DNA of 64,000 nucleotides, taken from contig JAJWLX010000003.1 in the NCBI GenBank assembly GCA_021636625.1, forward strand, positions 1-64,000, read 5' to 3'. Origin of the DNA: Prevotella sp. (GTDB lineage Bacteria > Bacteroidota > Bacteroidia > Bacteroidales > Bacteroidaceae). A program made the translations under genes and the position numbers. Shown one piece after another: positions 44,736 through 52,606 of this stretch. Position 1 is the stretch's first letter, and each line of letters begins with the position of its first letter. Under the pieces are notes generated by a model. It was not told the origin of the DNA. It searched no databases and saw only the letters and a list, made by a program, of their open reading frames with translations.

Positions 44736-44981
44736 CTAATCGAACATGAGCATATCTATCATCTTGTAGAATCCTTCTATGCTATTAACACAGTGAAGAT
44801 GATCAATAAACTTACGTCTTTCTTCCATCTTTAGCGCATGATAATAATCCTTGAAGTCTTGAAAATTACCATTTATGTAAGCTGACTCCATTATAGACAT
44901 CATCTCTTGTTCTTTGTAGTCTCCCTCTACCTCGTAGTACTTAGCCTGCTGTAGTAGAGTCTTGCTTCTTCTCTTTGCCAT
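44736..44981 (-). CDS. Small helical phage protein
   Basis: 81 residues, basic start (MAKRRSKTLLQQAKYYEVEG) and all-helical remainder (FKDYYHALKMEERRKFIDHL). No family is recognised. Array leader before 44981; upstream stem 45015-45040 has two neighbouring G-U pairs on the minus strand. Confidence 0.68.
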   Translation of the reverse strand: MAKRRSKTLLQQAKYYEVEGDYKEQEMMSIMESAYINGNFQDFKDYYHALKMEERRKFIDHLHCVNSIEGFYKMIDMLMFD

Positions 44982-45053
44982 AATTCAAATAATTTATCTT
45001 GGTTAAACAATAGAAGGCACGCTCAGACATGGGCGCACCTTTTTAGGCAAATA

Positions 45054-45323
45054 CTACTCTTCTTCATCTTCATCCTCTTCCTCTTCTTCATTGTCTTCTT
45101 CGTCTTCGTCAAGACAATAATAGCTGTCAAGCTCATCTGTGCCGTAGTAGCCTTCATCTTTACACTGCTCGTAACTGCGTAGTCCTGTCTTGACAAAAAT
45201 AATGTCTGTCATCGTTTCCTCGTTCCAGCCATTTATATCCGAGACAAGTCTAACCTCGTCCTCTGTGGCGATATTGTTATCAACAATGAAATCCCACAGC
45301 ATAGCTTCAATACTTTCTTTCAT
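45054..45323 (-). CDS. Small protein with polyacidic tail
   Basis: 89 residues. A helical N-terminal domain (MKESIEAMLWDFIVDNNIAT ... VSDINGWNEETMTDIIF) ends in a run of about 20 almost uninterrupted Glu/Asp residues from residue 70. Such tails can mimic DNA or block electrostatic contacts. No family is recognised. Leader slightly divergent (TTAACTAAATATT). Confidence 0.68.
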   Translation of the reverse strand: MKESIEAMLWDFIVDNNIATEDEVRLVSDINGWNEETMTDIIFVKTGLRSYEQCKDEGYYGTDELDSYYCLDEDEEDNEEEEEDEDEEE

Positions 45324-45382
45324 ATCCTTTGAATATTTAGTTAATAATTGCTCCTACGTGTCTCCACGCAGGATTTTTTGGT

Positions 45383-45706
45383 TTAGCGCTCCTCTACTTT
45401 CACGCTCACGGCATAAGGAAGGTTATCTCTGTCAACCTCCTCCCATTCATACTCAACGATTGTGCTCATGTATCTGTTCTCCATCTTATGAATGGCGCCA
45501 TCTATAGTTTTCTTACTGATGGTGCATCTCGTCTTCTCGACCTTGAACTTGACGTGAGCCATGTATCCGTCACTAGAGAACTCAACGAGTCCTTCTCTTC
45601 TCGCAACTGCCACACATCCGTGGAATGCGTTAATGAACACGTACTTTTCTCCATCGAAATACACGTCAACGCGCGTATTGTTCTCTGTCCTCTTAATATA
45701 CTCCAT
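45383..45706 (-). CDS. Small beta-rich phage protein
   Basis: 107 residues with alternating strand-like segments (RVDVYFDGEKYVFINAFHGC, GYMAHVKFKVEKTRCTISKK). No family is recognised. Array leader and stem 45736-45758 precede it. Confidence 0.68.
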   Translation of the reverse strand: MEYIKRTENNTRVDVYFDGEKYVFINAFHGCVAVARREGLVEFSSDGYMAHVKFKVEKTRCTISKKTIDGAIHKMENRYMSTIVEYEWEEVDRDNLPYAVSVKVEER

Positions 45707-45765
45707 ATCTATTGTATTTTTGGTTAAACATGGTTTCTGTGCAGATAGGCTGCACAGAATGTTGG

Positions 45766-45942
45766 CTAGAATCTGCGAGGGCGCAGGTACGCTCTTTCAA
45801 TTTCCAGAGCTTTCTTGTCCACACGAGAGGCACGTCTGTAATACTCGCTCTTGTCGAGCTTCTTCCGTCTGCACTCTTCGCTGATCACCTCCTTGTGGCT
45901 CGCTACGAGCCTGGCAAGGAATCTTCTGTCTCCGTCTGTCAT
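45766..45942 (-). CDS. Small basic phage protein (58 residues)
   Basis: Translates as MTDGDRRFLARLVASHKEVI followed by a Lys/Arg/Glu-rich helix (KLDKSEYYRRASRVDKKALE). It is called because it fills an otherwise empty slot and has the full array leader (TAACCAATAAAATTAGAATT directly before ATG) and the AGCC phrase at its end. No family is recognised. Confidence 0.68.
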   Translation of the reverse strand: MTDGDRRFLARLVASHKEVISEECRRKKLDKSEYYRRASRVDKKALEIERAYLRPRRF

Positions 45943-45979
45943 AATTCTAATTTTATTGGTTAATAATAGAAGTGTAGCC

Positions 45980-46324
45980 CTATAGGAGGACTACATTTGA
46001 ATAGGCTATCTTTTTCCAACCTCCCTGAAACGGATGACCTCCGGCATCAACGCACGCCTCAATTTCCTTAACAGATAGGTAGTCAATGCGTATATACGCA
46101 GGATAACAATCAGGATCCTCCATTGTTGGGTCTGCGTAGCAGTGCATTTCATCATCGTCGTCAGCCTCGTAATCGTACAATCCGTACAACTCATTCTTTT
46201 GACAATACACGAGATAACGCTCCATTGCTTGCTCCAAGTCGTAAGCGTAGATGTCAATGATAGGCTCTACGTAATAGAACCGGTACAAATGCGTACCATC
46301 TTCCTTTGTGTTAAATGTGTTCAT
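45980..46324 (-). CDS. Acidic phage protein with a probable indel at its 3' end
   Basis: 114 residues as read: YRFYYVEPIIDIYAYDLEQA, then an acidic stretch (YDYEADDDDEMHCYADPTME). The last ten residues run through the AGCC phrase and into the hairpin at 45974-45994. One A fewer in the AAAAA run at about 46011-46015 would end the protein at a TAG (46008-46006) in the usual array context, so the final residues are doubtful. Confidence 0.68.
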   Translation of the reverse strand: MNTFNTKEDGTHLYRFYYVEPIIDIYAYDLEQAMERYLVYCQKNELYGLYDYEADDDDEMHCYADPTMEDPDCYPAYIRIDYLSVKEIEACVDAGGHPFQGGWKKIAYSNVVLL

Positions 46325-46381
46325 AATTTATTCTGTTTTGGTTAATAGCAGGCAGCACATTATCGTACTGCCCAGATCTGG

Positions 46382-46651
46382 CTAGAGATTGTACAGCGGG
46401 CTTTCGGAAGCATACAGAATCGTAGGACCGGTGAGGATGGAGAACGCACAAGGGTCGAAACCCTCGATTTTCTTCATGCTCTCTATTTTCTTCTGTACTA
46501 CATTACGTATGGATGACAGACTCAATCTGCCGTCGATAGGCATGATAGAATCCATGCCCACCATTTCCACGATACAGAAATCCTCTGTAAATCTCATATT
46601 CACAAGGTCAAACTTATTAATCTTGTGGTAAAATTGTATCCACTTGCTCAT
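46382..46651 (-). CDS. Small phage protein, unknown function
   Basis: 89 residues: MSKWIQFYHKINKFDLVNMR at the start and SIRNVVQKKIESMKKIEGFD in the middle. Mixed alpha/beta, no family recognised. Leader divergent (CAATATTTAAGAATT-ATG), with stem 46677-46696 upstream and 46351-46372 downstream. Confidence 0.66.
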   Translation of the reverse strand: MSKWIQFYHKINKFDLVNMRFTEDFCIVEMVGMDSIMPIDGRLSLSSIRNVVQKKIESMKKIEGFDPCAFSILTGPTILYASESPLYNL

Positions 46652-46700
46652 AATTCTTAAATATTGGTTTGTAGAAGAGGGAGACGAAACTCCCTCAAAT

Positions 46701-46991
46701 TTAGCCTAAGTGTTTCTTGATGAACTCGGCAAGCTTGTTGTAGTCTCTGTCGATGTCCTCAATGCTGTCATAGTAAGAGAGGTGCAGAGAAACGTTGTCA
46801 GTCGTTATTCCGTGTACGTCTGACACAGCAGCGTAAACAGTGATAAACTCGCCATTCCTTTGTGTACTAATATCAAAGTAGATTTTCTCGTTACCGAAGA
46901 AATCTCTCAGGATTTCCAGTAATGCAGGGAGTATTCTTGTTTTCAGGTGCTCTCTGCGCTCTTCCCACTTGGGATTCTCTAATTTCTTCAT
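46701..46991 (-). CDS. Small phage protein, unknown function
   Basis: 96 residues. A basic helical start (LENPKWEERREHLKTRILPA) is followed by strand-rich sequence (KIYFDISTQRNGEFITVYAA) and a Lys-rich end. No family is recognised. Leader divergent (CACCAAAAATTATAGATT-ATG); upstream stem 47017-47036. Confidence 0.66.
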   Translation of the reverse strand: MKKLENPKWEERREHLKTRILPALLEILRDFFGNEKIYFDISTQRNGEFITVYAAVSDVHGITTDNVSLHLSYYDSIEDIDRDYNKLAEFIKKHLG

Positions 46992-47042
46992 AATCTATAA
47001 TTTTTGGTGAATAGTATGCGTGACAATCGCCACGCACGTTTT

Positions 47043-47219
47043 TTAGCTCATGCACAATACCGCAATCTCTGAGAAACTCTTGGAGATGGCATTCTTACTA
47101 CGGAAATCCCTGTAGCCTCTGGTATTGTTGTTGTGCCACTGGCGTTCTGCAATCTTGATCTTCTCCATCTCATGCATAAGCGCACGCTCGAAATTCTTCT
47201 GTGATTTTCTGTCTTGCAT
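47043..47219 (-). CDS. Small helical phage protein (58 residues)
   Basis: Translates as MQDRKSQKNFERALMHEMEK, continues helical and basic with a Asn-Asn-Asn turn, and ends SFSEIAVLCMS. It carries the array leader (GAACCATTAAACAAATTGAATT-ATG type) and ends in the AGCTAAAA phrase. No family is recognised. Confidence 0.66.
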   Translation of the reverse strand: MQDRKSQKNFERALMHEMEKIKIAERQWHNNNTRGYRDFRSKNAISKSFSEIAVLCMS

Positions 47220-47281
47220 AATTCAATTTGTTTAATGGTTCTACATAGTATGCCCAGGAAAATGCCTGAGCACATTTTTGG

Positions 47282-47479
47282 CTACTTTCTGAGACCTACG
47301 AACATTGTAGGTCCCTCTGCTGTGTAACTGGCGTTAAGCTCTAAAATCTCATTCGCCTGGCTGATAACTGTCTTTCTCAGCATCACGTTTGCTCTGTGAC
47401 AATTATACAGAGTAATTGATACTGCAAACAATGCAAAGCACACTACGACAAATAATGCCACGAAAATTTTCTGTTTCAT
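47282..47479 (-). CDS. Small single-pass membrane or exported protein
   Basis: 65 residues. The N-terminal segment KIFVALFVVVCFALFAVSIT is a membrane anchor or signal. The rest is a short helix and a hydrophobic end. No family is recognised. Array leader; upstream stem 47512-47533. Confidence 0.66.
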   Translation of the reverse strand: MKQKIFVALFVVVCFALFAVSITLYNCHRANVMLRKTVISQANEILELNASYTAEGPTMFVGLRK

Positions 47480-47581
47480 AATTCTGTAATTTAATTGGTT
47501 ATATTATCGTACTGCCTGGATTTCTCCAAGCAGAATTTAGCCAAATGTTTCCAAGCACAATTTTCGTACTTTCCAAATCTC

Positions 47582-47815
47582 TCACGCTCCAGGTAGAACG
47601 AAATTTTCCAAGCGGAGCGTGGATCGCCACAGCTCGCGGAAATACCACTTGCCCTTTTTCGTACTGCTCCAAATATGCACAAGCAGAATTCCGTAAACAA
47701 TTCCAAGCAGAATTACGATAATATTCGTACTTGCCAAGCAGATGAATATTGGCGATGTCTGAATAAATCCAAGCACAATTATCGTACTTGAATAAATAAT
47801 CTGTCTTGCTTTCAT
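47582..47815 (-). CDS. Small two-pass membrane protein
   Basis: 77 residues from MKARQIIYSSTIIVLGFIQT, with two hydrophobic segments (about 9-30 and 33-50) and a basic tail (SSTKKGKWYFRELWRSTLRL). The TGA at 47582 comes early: the same frame continues for 14 codons to a TAA (47535-47537) that sits in the usual array end phrase, so this may be a nonsense-shortened protein. Phrases like CCAAGCA(G/C)AATT recur about five times within and after the gene. Confidence 0.62.
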   Translation of the reverse strand: MKARQIIYSSTIIVLGFIQTSPIFICLASTNIIVILLGIVYGILLVHIWSSTKKGKWYFRELWRSTLRLENFVLPGA

Positions 47816-47881
47816 AATTCTAATTTTATTGGTAATTGTTCCGTAGCCACACACGACAATTATCGTACTGGCTACGGATTT

Positions 47882-48016
47882 TTAGACTAAAACTGCAACG
47901 GTAAGTATTTTTCCGTTGTAGCTCATAAATTCTACGTGGCTGTATATTGTCTGTAAGTCTGCAATATACCGCTCCATCATTCTCCTCCCTCTGCAATCTA
48001 ATGATATCGTACTCAT
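47882..48016 (-). CDS. Very small phage protein (44 residues)
   Basis: Translates as MSTISLDCRGRRMMERYIAD and ends NGKILTVAVLV. It is called on position and leader (CAAAATTATTAAATT-ATG) and on the end phrase TCTAAAA before stem 47841-47877. Function unknown; a spurious frame is possible given the size. Confidence 0.5.
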   Translation of the reverse strand: MSTISLDCRGRRMMERYIADLQTIYSHVEFMSYNGKILTVAVLV

Positions 48017-48061
48017 AATTTAATAATTTTGGTTATTGTTCCATACAAGCGTAGGGAGATT

Positions 48062-48280
48062 TTAGGCTCTGTAAATTACACCCTTAGACAAAACCTCACA
48101 CAAATAACCGGTGCGTTTGCCGTTCCACCACTCCGCGTTTACCATAGTAACGGCGGTGATAGTGTTCACGCCACGCTCAGGATTAAGAGCATCAAAAGCC
48201 TCTGATAATGTGGCGTATGTCATGTAACCACCAAGAATGTTAACCTTGTTTGTCTGATAATACGTGAATATCTTTTTCAT
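48062..48280 (-). CDS. Small phage protein, unknown function
   Basis: 72 residues starting MKKIFTYYQTNKVNILGGYM, then ATLSEAFDALNPERGVNTIT and a C terminus WWNGKRTGYLCEVLSKGVIY. The ATG at 48280 has the array leader (AACCATTTAAAAATTAGAATT). Longer upstream starts would run through the hairpin and are rejected. It is the last gene before the second long folded stretch. Confidence 0.68.
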   Translation of the reverse strand: MKKIFTYYQTNKVNILGGYMTYATLSEAFDALNPERGVNTITAVTMVNAEWWNGKRTGYLCEVLSKGVIYRA

Positions 48281-48340
48281 AATTCTAATTTTTAAATGGT
48301 TCATAATTGTAGAGCGGAGATTTCTCCCCGCCCCGTTAGC

Positions 48341-49010
48341 CAGGATGTGCATCTTTGCACCACGTTTTATCTTTATCGTCTTAACTACGTGGCTCACACC
48401 CTACAGTTATTATGGACTGCATCCAGTCAGTTTCTCTCGCTGCAAACTATTATGTTACCTGTGCCAACTGACAACACATTTCAGATAGCTCTCTTTTTTC
48501 GGATATACCTCACGTGGAATATAGCTACATTATCCACGGTGATTTCACGGATAACCACTCCGCACGGCTCACAACACCATATAGAATATGAATTATGATT
48601 TCTTTCTAGAACTCTCATCTCGCTAGATGATACAAATTCCCTAGCCGTCGTGCCGTCTCATCTCATTCGACGCTCACGCCAGGAATTTTTGCGTATCTCT
48701 CGGATGGATGTCTCTGAGTAACTCGTTACTCTCTCCCATCTCGGTGTGCCTCTCGCACTCTCGATTTACTGAGATACTTCTCTTGAATTTTGGCAATTAG
48801 TCCCCTGAGGGAGAATAAATTCTCTCTCTGAGTTAAGCCCACACACCACGACAAGGTTTCCAAAATCGTGTGGGAAAAATAAGGATACGACGATCCGCTC
48901 CAAGTTGAAAAACCTGGAGTAAAATTTCCCACTGGCTACCGGTCAGATAGTCAGTGGGGAAAATGTAAGGTGTAAAAGATAGGTAGTTTTTCGCTACCTA
49001 TCAAGTTTAC
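48341..49010 (-). ncRNA. Second long folded noncoding stretch
   Basis: About 670 bases without a convincing gene. Stems include TTTCCCACTG/CAGTGGG-AAA (48925-48962), CTCCA/TGGAG (48898-48919), CACGA/TCGTG with outer CCCA/TGGG (48837-48874) and TATCC/GGATA (48529-48553). It would be transcribed by read-through from the promoter at 49.6 kb. Whether it is one RNA or a long leader for the array is open. Confidence 0.5.
48978..49002 (-). terminator. Terminator or attenuator after the coiled-coil gene
   Basis: GATAGGTAG/CTACCTATC, 9 bp with a 7 nt loop, followed on the minus strand by TTTTACACC. The short T-run suggests partial read-through into the folded stretch. Confidence 0.65.
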
Positions 49011-49532
49011 TTACTTTTGCGCTGCTGCTAACTTTGCCTGTAAATCTGCGATTTGCTTCTGCAAATCCGTGATAGTCTCAGATTTTTTCTTTGCTACCTT
49101 TGCACCGCCAACAAATTTGTGGTGCAAATCTGACAATTTACTGCCTAATCGCTGCAAGCTATCTATAATAGATATTTGCTTATCTTTGCCGTTTGTATCA
49201 AACCACGCAAAGAAATTAGGCAAATTGTGTGTACGTGAAAACTCACTAACGGCGGCACGCACGCACTCTGTTTGCAGGTTGCAATATGCCGTATCTGCTA
49301 GCACGTACTTTGTAGCGAGCTTGTTGTACTTTGCACGTGCACTCTCTAATTCTTTCTTCGCTGCCAATAACTCGCTATCTGTAGTTTCAGAAAGAAGCTT
49401 CTTTCTGTAGCTATTAAGCACGTCTAAACTCTGTGCTAAAACAGCACTTTTCTTGCACTCGCTAACATAACTGGCTACCTTTGTGCTTACGTGCTCATAA
49501 CCTTGAGCACCTTTTGTTTCTAAATCTTTCAT
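49011..49532 (-). CDS. Coiled-coil phage protein, first gene of the leftward transcript
   Basis: 173 residues, almost entirely helical. Coiled-coil segments lie at about 55-80 (SELLAAKKELESARAKYNKL) and 150-173 (ITDLQKQIADLQAKLAAAQK). No family is recognised. It is the promoter-proximal gene of the minus-strand block, where early phage regulators or host-takeover proteins are often found (inference). Confidence 0.75.
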   Translation of the reverse strand: MKDLETKGAQGYEHVSTKVASYVSECKKSAVLAQSLDVLNSYRKKLLSETTDSELLAAKKELESARAKYNKLATKYVLADTAYCNLQTECVRAAVSEFSRTHNLPNFFAWFDTNGKDKQISIIDSLQRLGSKLSDLHHKFVGGAKVAKKKSETITDLQKQIADLQAKLAAAQK

Positions 49533-50454
49533 ACCTAAATTTATTTAAATGTTACTTATAAGATAGTGTTTCTATCTCTTTTTTTCTACTGCAAAGATAC
49601 CACTTTTTTTCGATATAACCAAATATTTTGTAGCATTTAACCAAATTATAACTACTTAATAGTCAATTAGTTACAAAGTATTTTAGTTAAATAAACAAGC
49701 CGTTTTGTCGTTACTTTTTACTCTATTTGTGTAGTTAGTTTTATATATGTAATTATATGAATTTTGAATGTTAAAATGTTAACAAGTAACCAGTTGGAAA
49801 ATATGTAATATATTGTTACGTAAAGAATTTTGTAATAATATTTTGTGTTCCACGGTGGATATTTATACAAAATAAGGAATTAAAATACGTTATAAGTGTT
49901 TGATATTTAAGGGGTTACAAAAGTTAGTTTATAATATAAACCAACAATGTTAAAAAGTGCAAAAATAGATGTTTCACGTTCGTTTATATAGTGTAAACTA
50001 ACATATATTGTCCTATCTTTTCAAAACAGACCCCCACATCCCCTATATAGCCATAAATCCGCGCGGTAGTCACCTCATCTAAAAATTTTTTCTTCCGATT
50101 TTTCAGCCTTCTTGTAAATTAAACTTACTTTGTCTTTGGAAAGTATATTTATGCATATTCATGCGCTCACCTATTTTTAACATTTGGCAACATTAACTCC
50201 CATATTGGTGAGCAAAACCATAAATGTATATCTATTATTCATAAAATGTACTCCTATAATGTATATTTATATCCTTTATCTACTATGGTTATAGAATATA
50301 TTCATTATATTTTTCGTATCTTTGTATTGTCGTATTATTATAGAGTCGACTTGTTGTAAGGGTGATCAGAGACGTGTATATCTTTCTGAAAGCCCCTGTT
50401 TATCGGGGTTAACCCTACACAATAACGGAAAATTAATGTTATTATTGTGCATAA
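49533..50454. promoter_or_regulatory. Divergent AT-rich control region, possible replication origin
   Basis: No gene is seen in 922 bases. Leftward: TATCTTTG at 49599-49592 with TTG at 49622-49620 (20 nt gap), a full promoter for the cassette array. Rightward: TATCTTTG at 50317-50324 without a clear -33. ATATAAAC-type words recur (GTTTATAATATAAAC near 49925, GTTTATATAGTGTAAAC near 49980). Position between early transcripts and next to the helicase gene makes an origin plausible but unproved. Confidence 0.6.
50418..50449 (+). promoter_or_regulatory. Leader hairpin in front of the helicase start
   Basis: CACAATAA pairs with TTATTGTG, ending 6 nt before the ATG at 50455, and a second stem CCCC/GGGG lies near 50393-50408. 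The placement could control translation of the helicase. Confidence 0.55.
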
Positions 50455-52017
50455 ATGGAAAATGGTATAGCTATAGACACGTTGCATGCCCAGCTCCTGG
50501 AGCTTTCGAGGCGTGAAGAGTACGGTTTCGATATGCTGAGGGGTCAGGACTGGGGCAAGGCGAATTCGGAAAAGTACAACAAGATGAAGTCCTCCTTCAT
50601 CAGGTCGATGAGGATGCTTGCGAAGAAGGCTCCGGTGAAGTACTACGGAGGTGCTTACTACATGTTTAACGGAAAGATATACGAGGTGGTTCCGAAGATA
50701 GTCCTGGAACAGGCCTACCAGCTGCTGCTTCTCGACCTGACAATGGCTCCGATGCTCGGAATCAGCACGGTGATGAACAAGTCGTTCATTGACGTGATAG
50801 AGTGCTATAATATCCTGAGACCGACCTTTGATATCGTCGCATTCGCCAACGGAGTGGTTGACTTCGGAAGCGGATTGCAGTATCCTAGGGTAATGCCATT
50901 CTCTCCCGAGTACCACGTCACGTACTATCATCCCTACGACTACAATCCGAAGGCGAGGTGTGACAGGTGGCTGAACTTCATTCACGAGGTTCTTCCTGAC
51001 AGGACATCGAGGATGATCCTACAGATGTTCCTCGGACTGGGACTGATACAGAGAGGTACGGCGTACAATCCGTACGAGGGAAAGGAGTCGTCGAAGGTTG
51101 AACTCTGCCTTCTCCTTATAGGTACGGGAGCCAACGGAAAGAGCGTTATCTTCGACGTTGCCTGCAACATATTTGGCAAGGACAGGATAAGCAAGATGGA
51201 CTACGCAGATCTCACTGCCGACGGAGACGAGGGAATGAGGGGAAGGTATCCTATCAGGAACGCCATCTTCAACTGGTCTTCCGATTCTGATCCGAAGAAG
51301 TTCGGAAAGAAGAACACCGGAATGTTCAAGAGACTCGTGAGCGGCGAGCCTGTCCCGATGAGAAAGCTCGGAAAGGATATCCTTGAGGGGAACTCAATCC
51401 CCTACCTCATCTTCAACCTCAACGAGCTTCCGTTCCCCGATGATGCGTCGCTCGGATTCATCAGGCGCTTGCAGTACGTGAGCTTCGACGTGACAATCTC
51501 CAAGGATAGGCAGGACCCGGAGCTTGCCAGCAAGATCATCCGTGAGGAGCTGAGCGGAGTGTTCAACTGGATATTCCGTGGTGCGATGGAGCTGAGGAAG
51601 AGGAAGTACCGGTTCCCTGCGGCTGAGGGAAGCAGGAGACAGCTGCTCATCTCCCTTCTCGGAAGCAATCCTGTCTATGCCTGGATAAGGGCGTACGGAA
51701 TGAGGTACAGCCCAGAGGCGAGGGGCGAGATTTCGGAGTGGCTCCTTGCGAAAGACCTTTATGAGAGGTTCGTGGAGTTCTGCAAGGCCAACGATGTCGA
51801 GGATAGGGAAATCCCTACCATCCAGAAGTTTGGAAGGGACATGAGCGAGAAGTACCGGTTCTTCAAGAAGAGGTCGCAGGGCGGAATGACCTATCAGGTT
51901 TACGGCGCGCAGATGATTGACCTGAAGCAGGAGCTTCTCATCAATGACGTGAAGAATAAATTGCGTGGTGAGGAGGACATCAAGCAGCCGGAGAGCTTCA
52001 TTCAGCCTGATGATTAA
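50455..52017 (+). CDS. D5/P4-type phage replicative helicase (primase C-terminal family)
   Basis: 520-residue superfamily 3-like DNA helicase, probably the phage replication initiator. A D5 N-terminal-like region (about 110-215) precedes Walker A GTGANGKS (near 222-229), Walker B-like FNWSSDSD, and a sensor patch LIFNLNELPFPDD. A C-terminal winged-helix-like domain (SEWLLAKDLYERFVEFCKAN) follows. No catalytic primase motif is evident, so a separate primase may exist. The gene is richer in G+C and in AGG and GGA codons than the AT-rich array. It opens the rightward operon. Confidence 0.88.
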   Translation: MENGIAIDTLHAQLLELSRREEYGFDMLRGQDWGKANSEKYNKMKSSFIRSMRMLAKKAPVKYYGGAYYMFNGKIYEVVPKIVLEQAYQLLLLDLTMAPMLGISTVMNKSFIDVIECYNILRPTFDIVAFANGVVDFGSGLQYPRVMPFSPEYHVTYYHPYDYNPKARCDRWLNFIHEVLPDRTSRMILQMFLGLGLIQRGTAYNPYEGKESSKVELCLLLIGTGANGKSVIFDVACNIFGKDRISKMDYADLTADGDEGMRGRYPIRNAIFNWSSDSDPKKFGKKNTGMFKRLVSGEPVPMRKLGKDILEGNSIPYLIFNLNELPFPDDASLGFIRRLQYVSFDVTISKDRQDPELASKIIREELSGVFNWIFRGAMELRKRKYRFPAAEGSRRQLLISLLGSNPVYAWIRAYGMRYSPEARGEISEWLLAKDLYERFVEFCKANDVEDREIPTIQKFGRDMSEKYRFFKKRSQGGMTYQVYGAQMIDLKQELLINDVKNKLRGEEDIKQPESFIQPDD

Positions 52018-52037
52018 CGGTTATAAAACAAATTTCT

Positions 52038-52244
52038 ATGATAGACAAGGAATATGTCAAGGAGATTATCTCCTGTATCACGAAGAAGAAGGCAGACGGG
52101 AATATTGTTCCGGCCACTGCTTCGATGAGCGAGATTATGACTGCTGTTCGCGAGGATGCCCTGGAGTGCATGAGGACCATGTGTAACGAGAGGGAGATTG
52201 CGGTAAACAGGACGTTGAATAGTGTTTCATTTAAATGTTTGTAG
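52038..52244 (+). CDS. Small helical phage protein
   Basis: 68 residues: MIDKEYVKEIISCITKKKAD, then MSEIMTAVREDALECMRTMC. Helical, unrecognised. It starts 21 nt after the helicase gene and is almost joined to the next gene. Confidence 0.7.
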   Translation: MIDKEYVKEIISCITKKKADGNIVPATASMSEIMTAVREDALECMRTMCNEREIAVNRTLNSVSFKCL

Positions 52245-52247
52245 CTT

Positions 52248-52592
52248 ATGGGAGAAAAACTTATGTTTTGTATATCCGATGCCTTTATAGATGGCGACAG
52301 AATTCGCGGATCTATTCATAATGTTGTGGACAAAGCGTTCGAGTCTGGTATCAAGATGTCGTCTTGCCGATACAAGGATCACAGCATAACGCTTGACGTG
52401 AGCTTTGAGCCGGAAGGTGGTTTTGATAAGATGCTGCTCGAAATCCTCTACGGCGACAGAATCCGAAAAACCATTGAGCGCCTTAATTATGAATGGCTGA
52501 AGAAGATGTGGAAGGCTTCCGATGACGATTTTCGAGTATTCTGGTTTGAACAGATACGCAAAAAGTTTGAGGAGCACGAGGATCAAAATTGA
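52248..52592 (+). CDS. Small phage protein, unknown function
   Basis: 114 residues, mixed strands and helices (HSITLDVSFEPEGGFDKMLL; NYEWLKKMWKASDDDFRVFW). No family is recognised. Third gene of the rightward operon, 3 nt after the preceding stop. Confidence 0.68.
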   Translation: MGEKLMFCISDAFIDGDRIRGSIHNVVDKAFESGIKMSSCRYKDHSITLDVSFEPEGGFDKMLLEILYGDRIRKTIERLNYEWLKKMWKASDDDFRVFWFEQIRKKFEEHEDQN

Positions 52593-52606
52593 TTTAGGTG
52601 ACAGAT

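Larger units (their letters stand above)
32101..48340 (-). repeat. Array of hairpin plus conserved-leader units between genes
   Basis: About 25 intergenic gaps share one plan, read on the minus strand: a gene end at or near AGCC(A/T)AAA, a hairpin of 5-9 bp whose sequence differs at every site, then TAACC(A)(A/T)TT, about ten A/T bases, and AGAATT directly before ATG. Stems include 34273-34286, 34713-34737, 36497-36519, 37787-37807, 39562-39585, 42304-42322, 42619-42636, 42922-42945, 43820-43843, 44417-44434, 44707-44730, 45015-45040, 45352-45373, 45736-45758, 45974-45994, 46351-46372, 46677-46696, 47017-47036, 47251-47272, 47512-47533 and 47841-47877. Many mismatches on the plus strand become G-U pairs on the minus strand, so the RNA form is the functional one. 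T-runs are mostly missing, so these are not ordinary terminators. Confidence 0.85.

Noticed and set aside
34751..47815. Alternative genetic code in the phage
   Set aside because: TAG, TGA and TAA all end genes at conserved positions, so the standard bacterial code fits.
32101..48340. A true integron with attC sites
   Set aside because: Hairpins vary and genes are small and co-oriented, but the flanks AGCCwAAA and TAACCAwTT are not complementary and no GTTRRRY/RYYYAAC cores are present.
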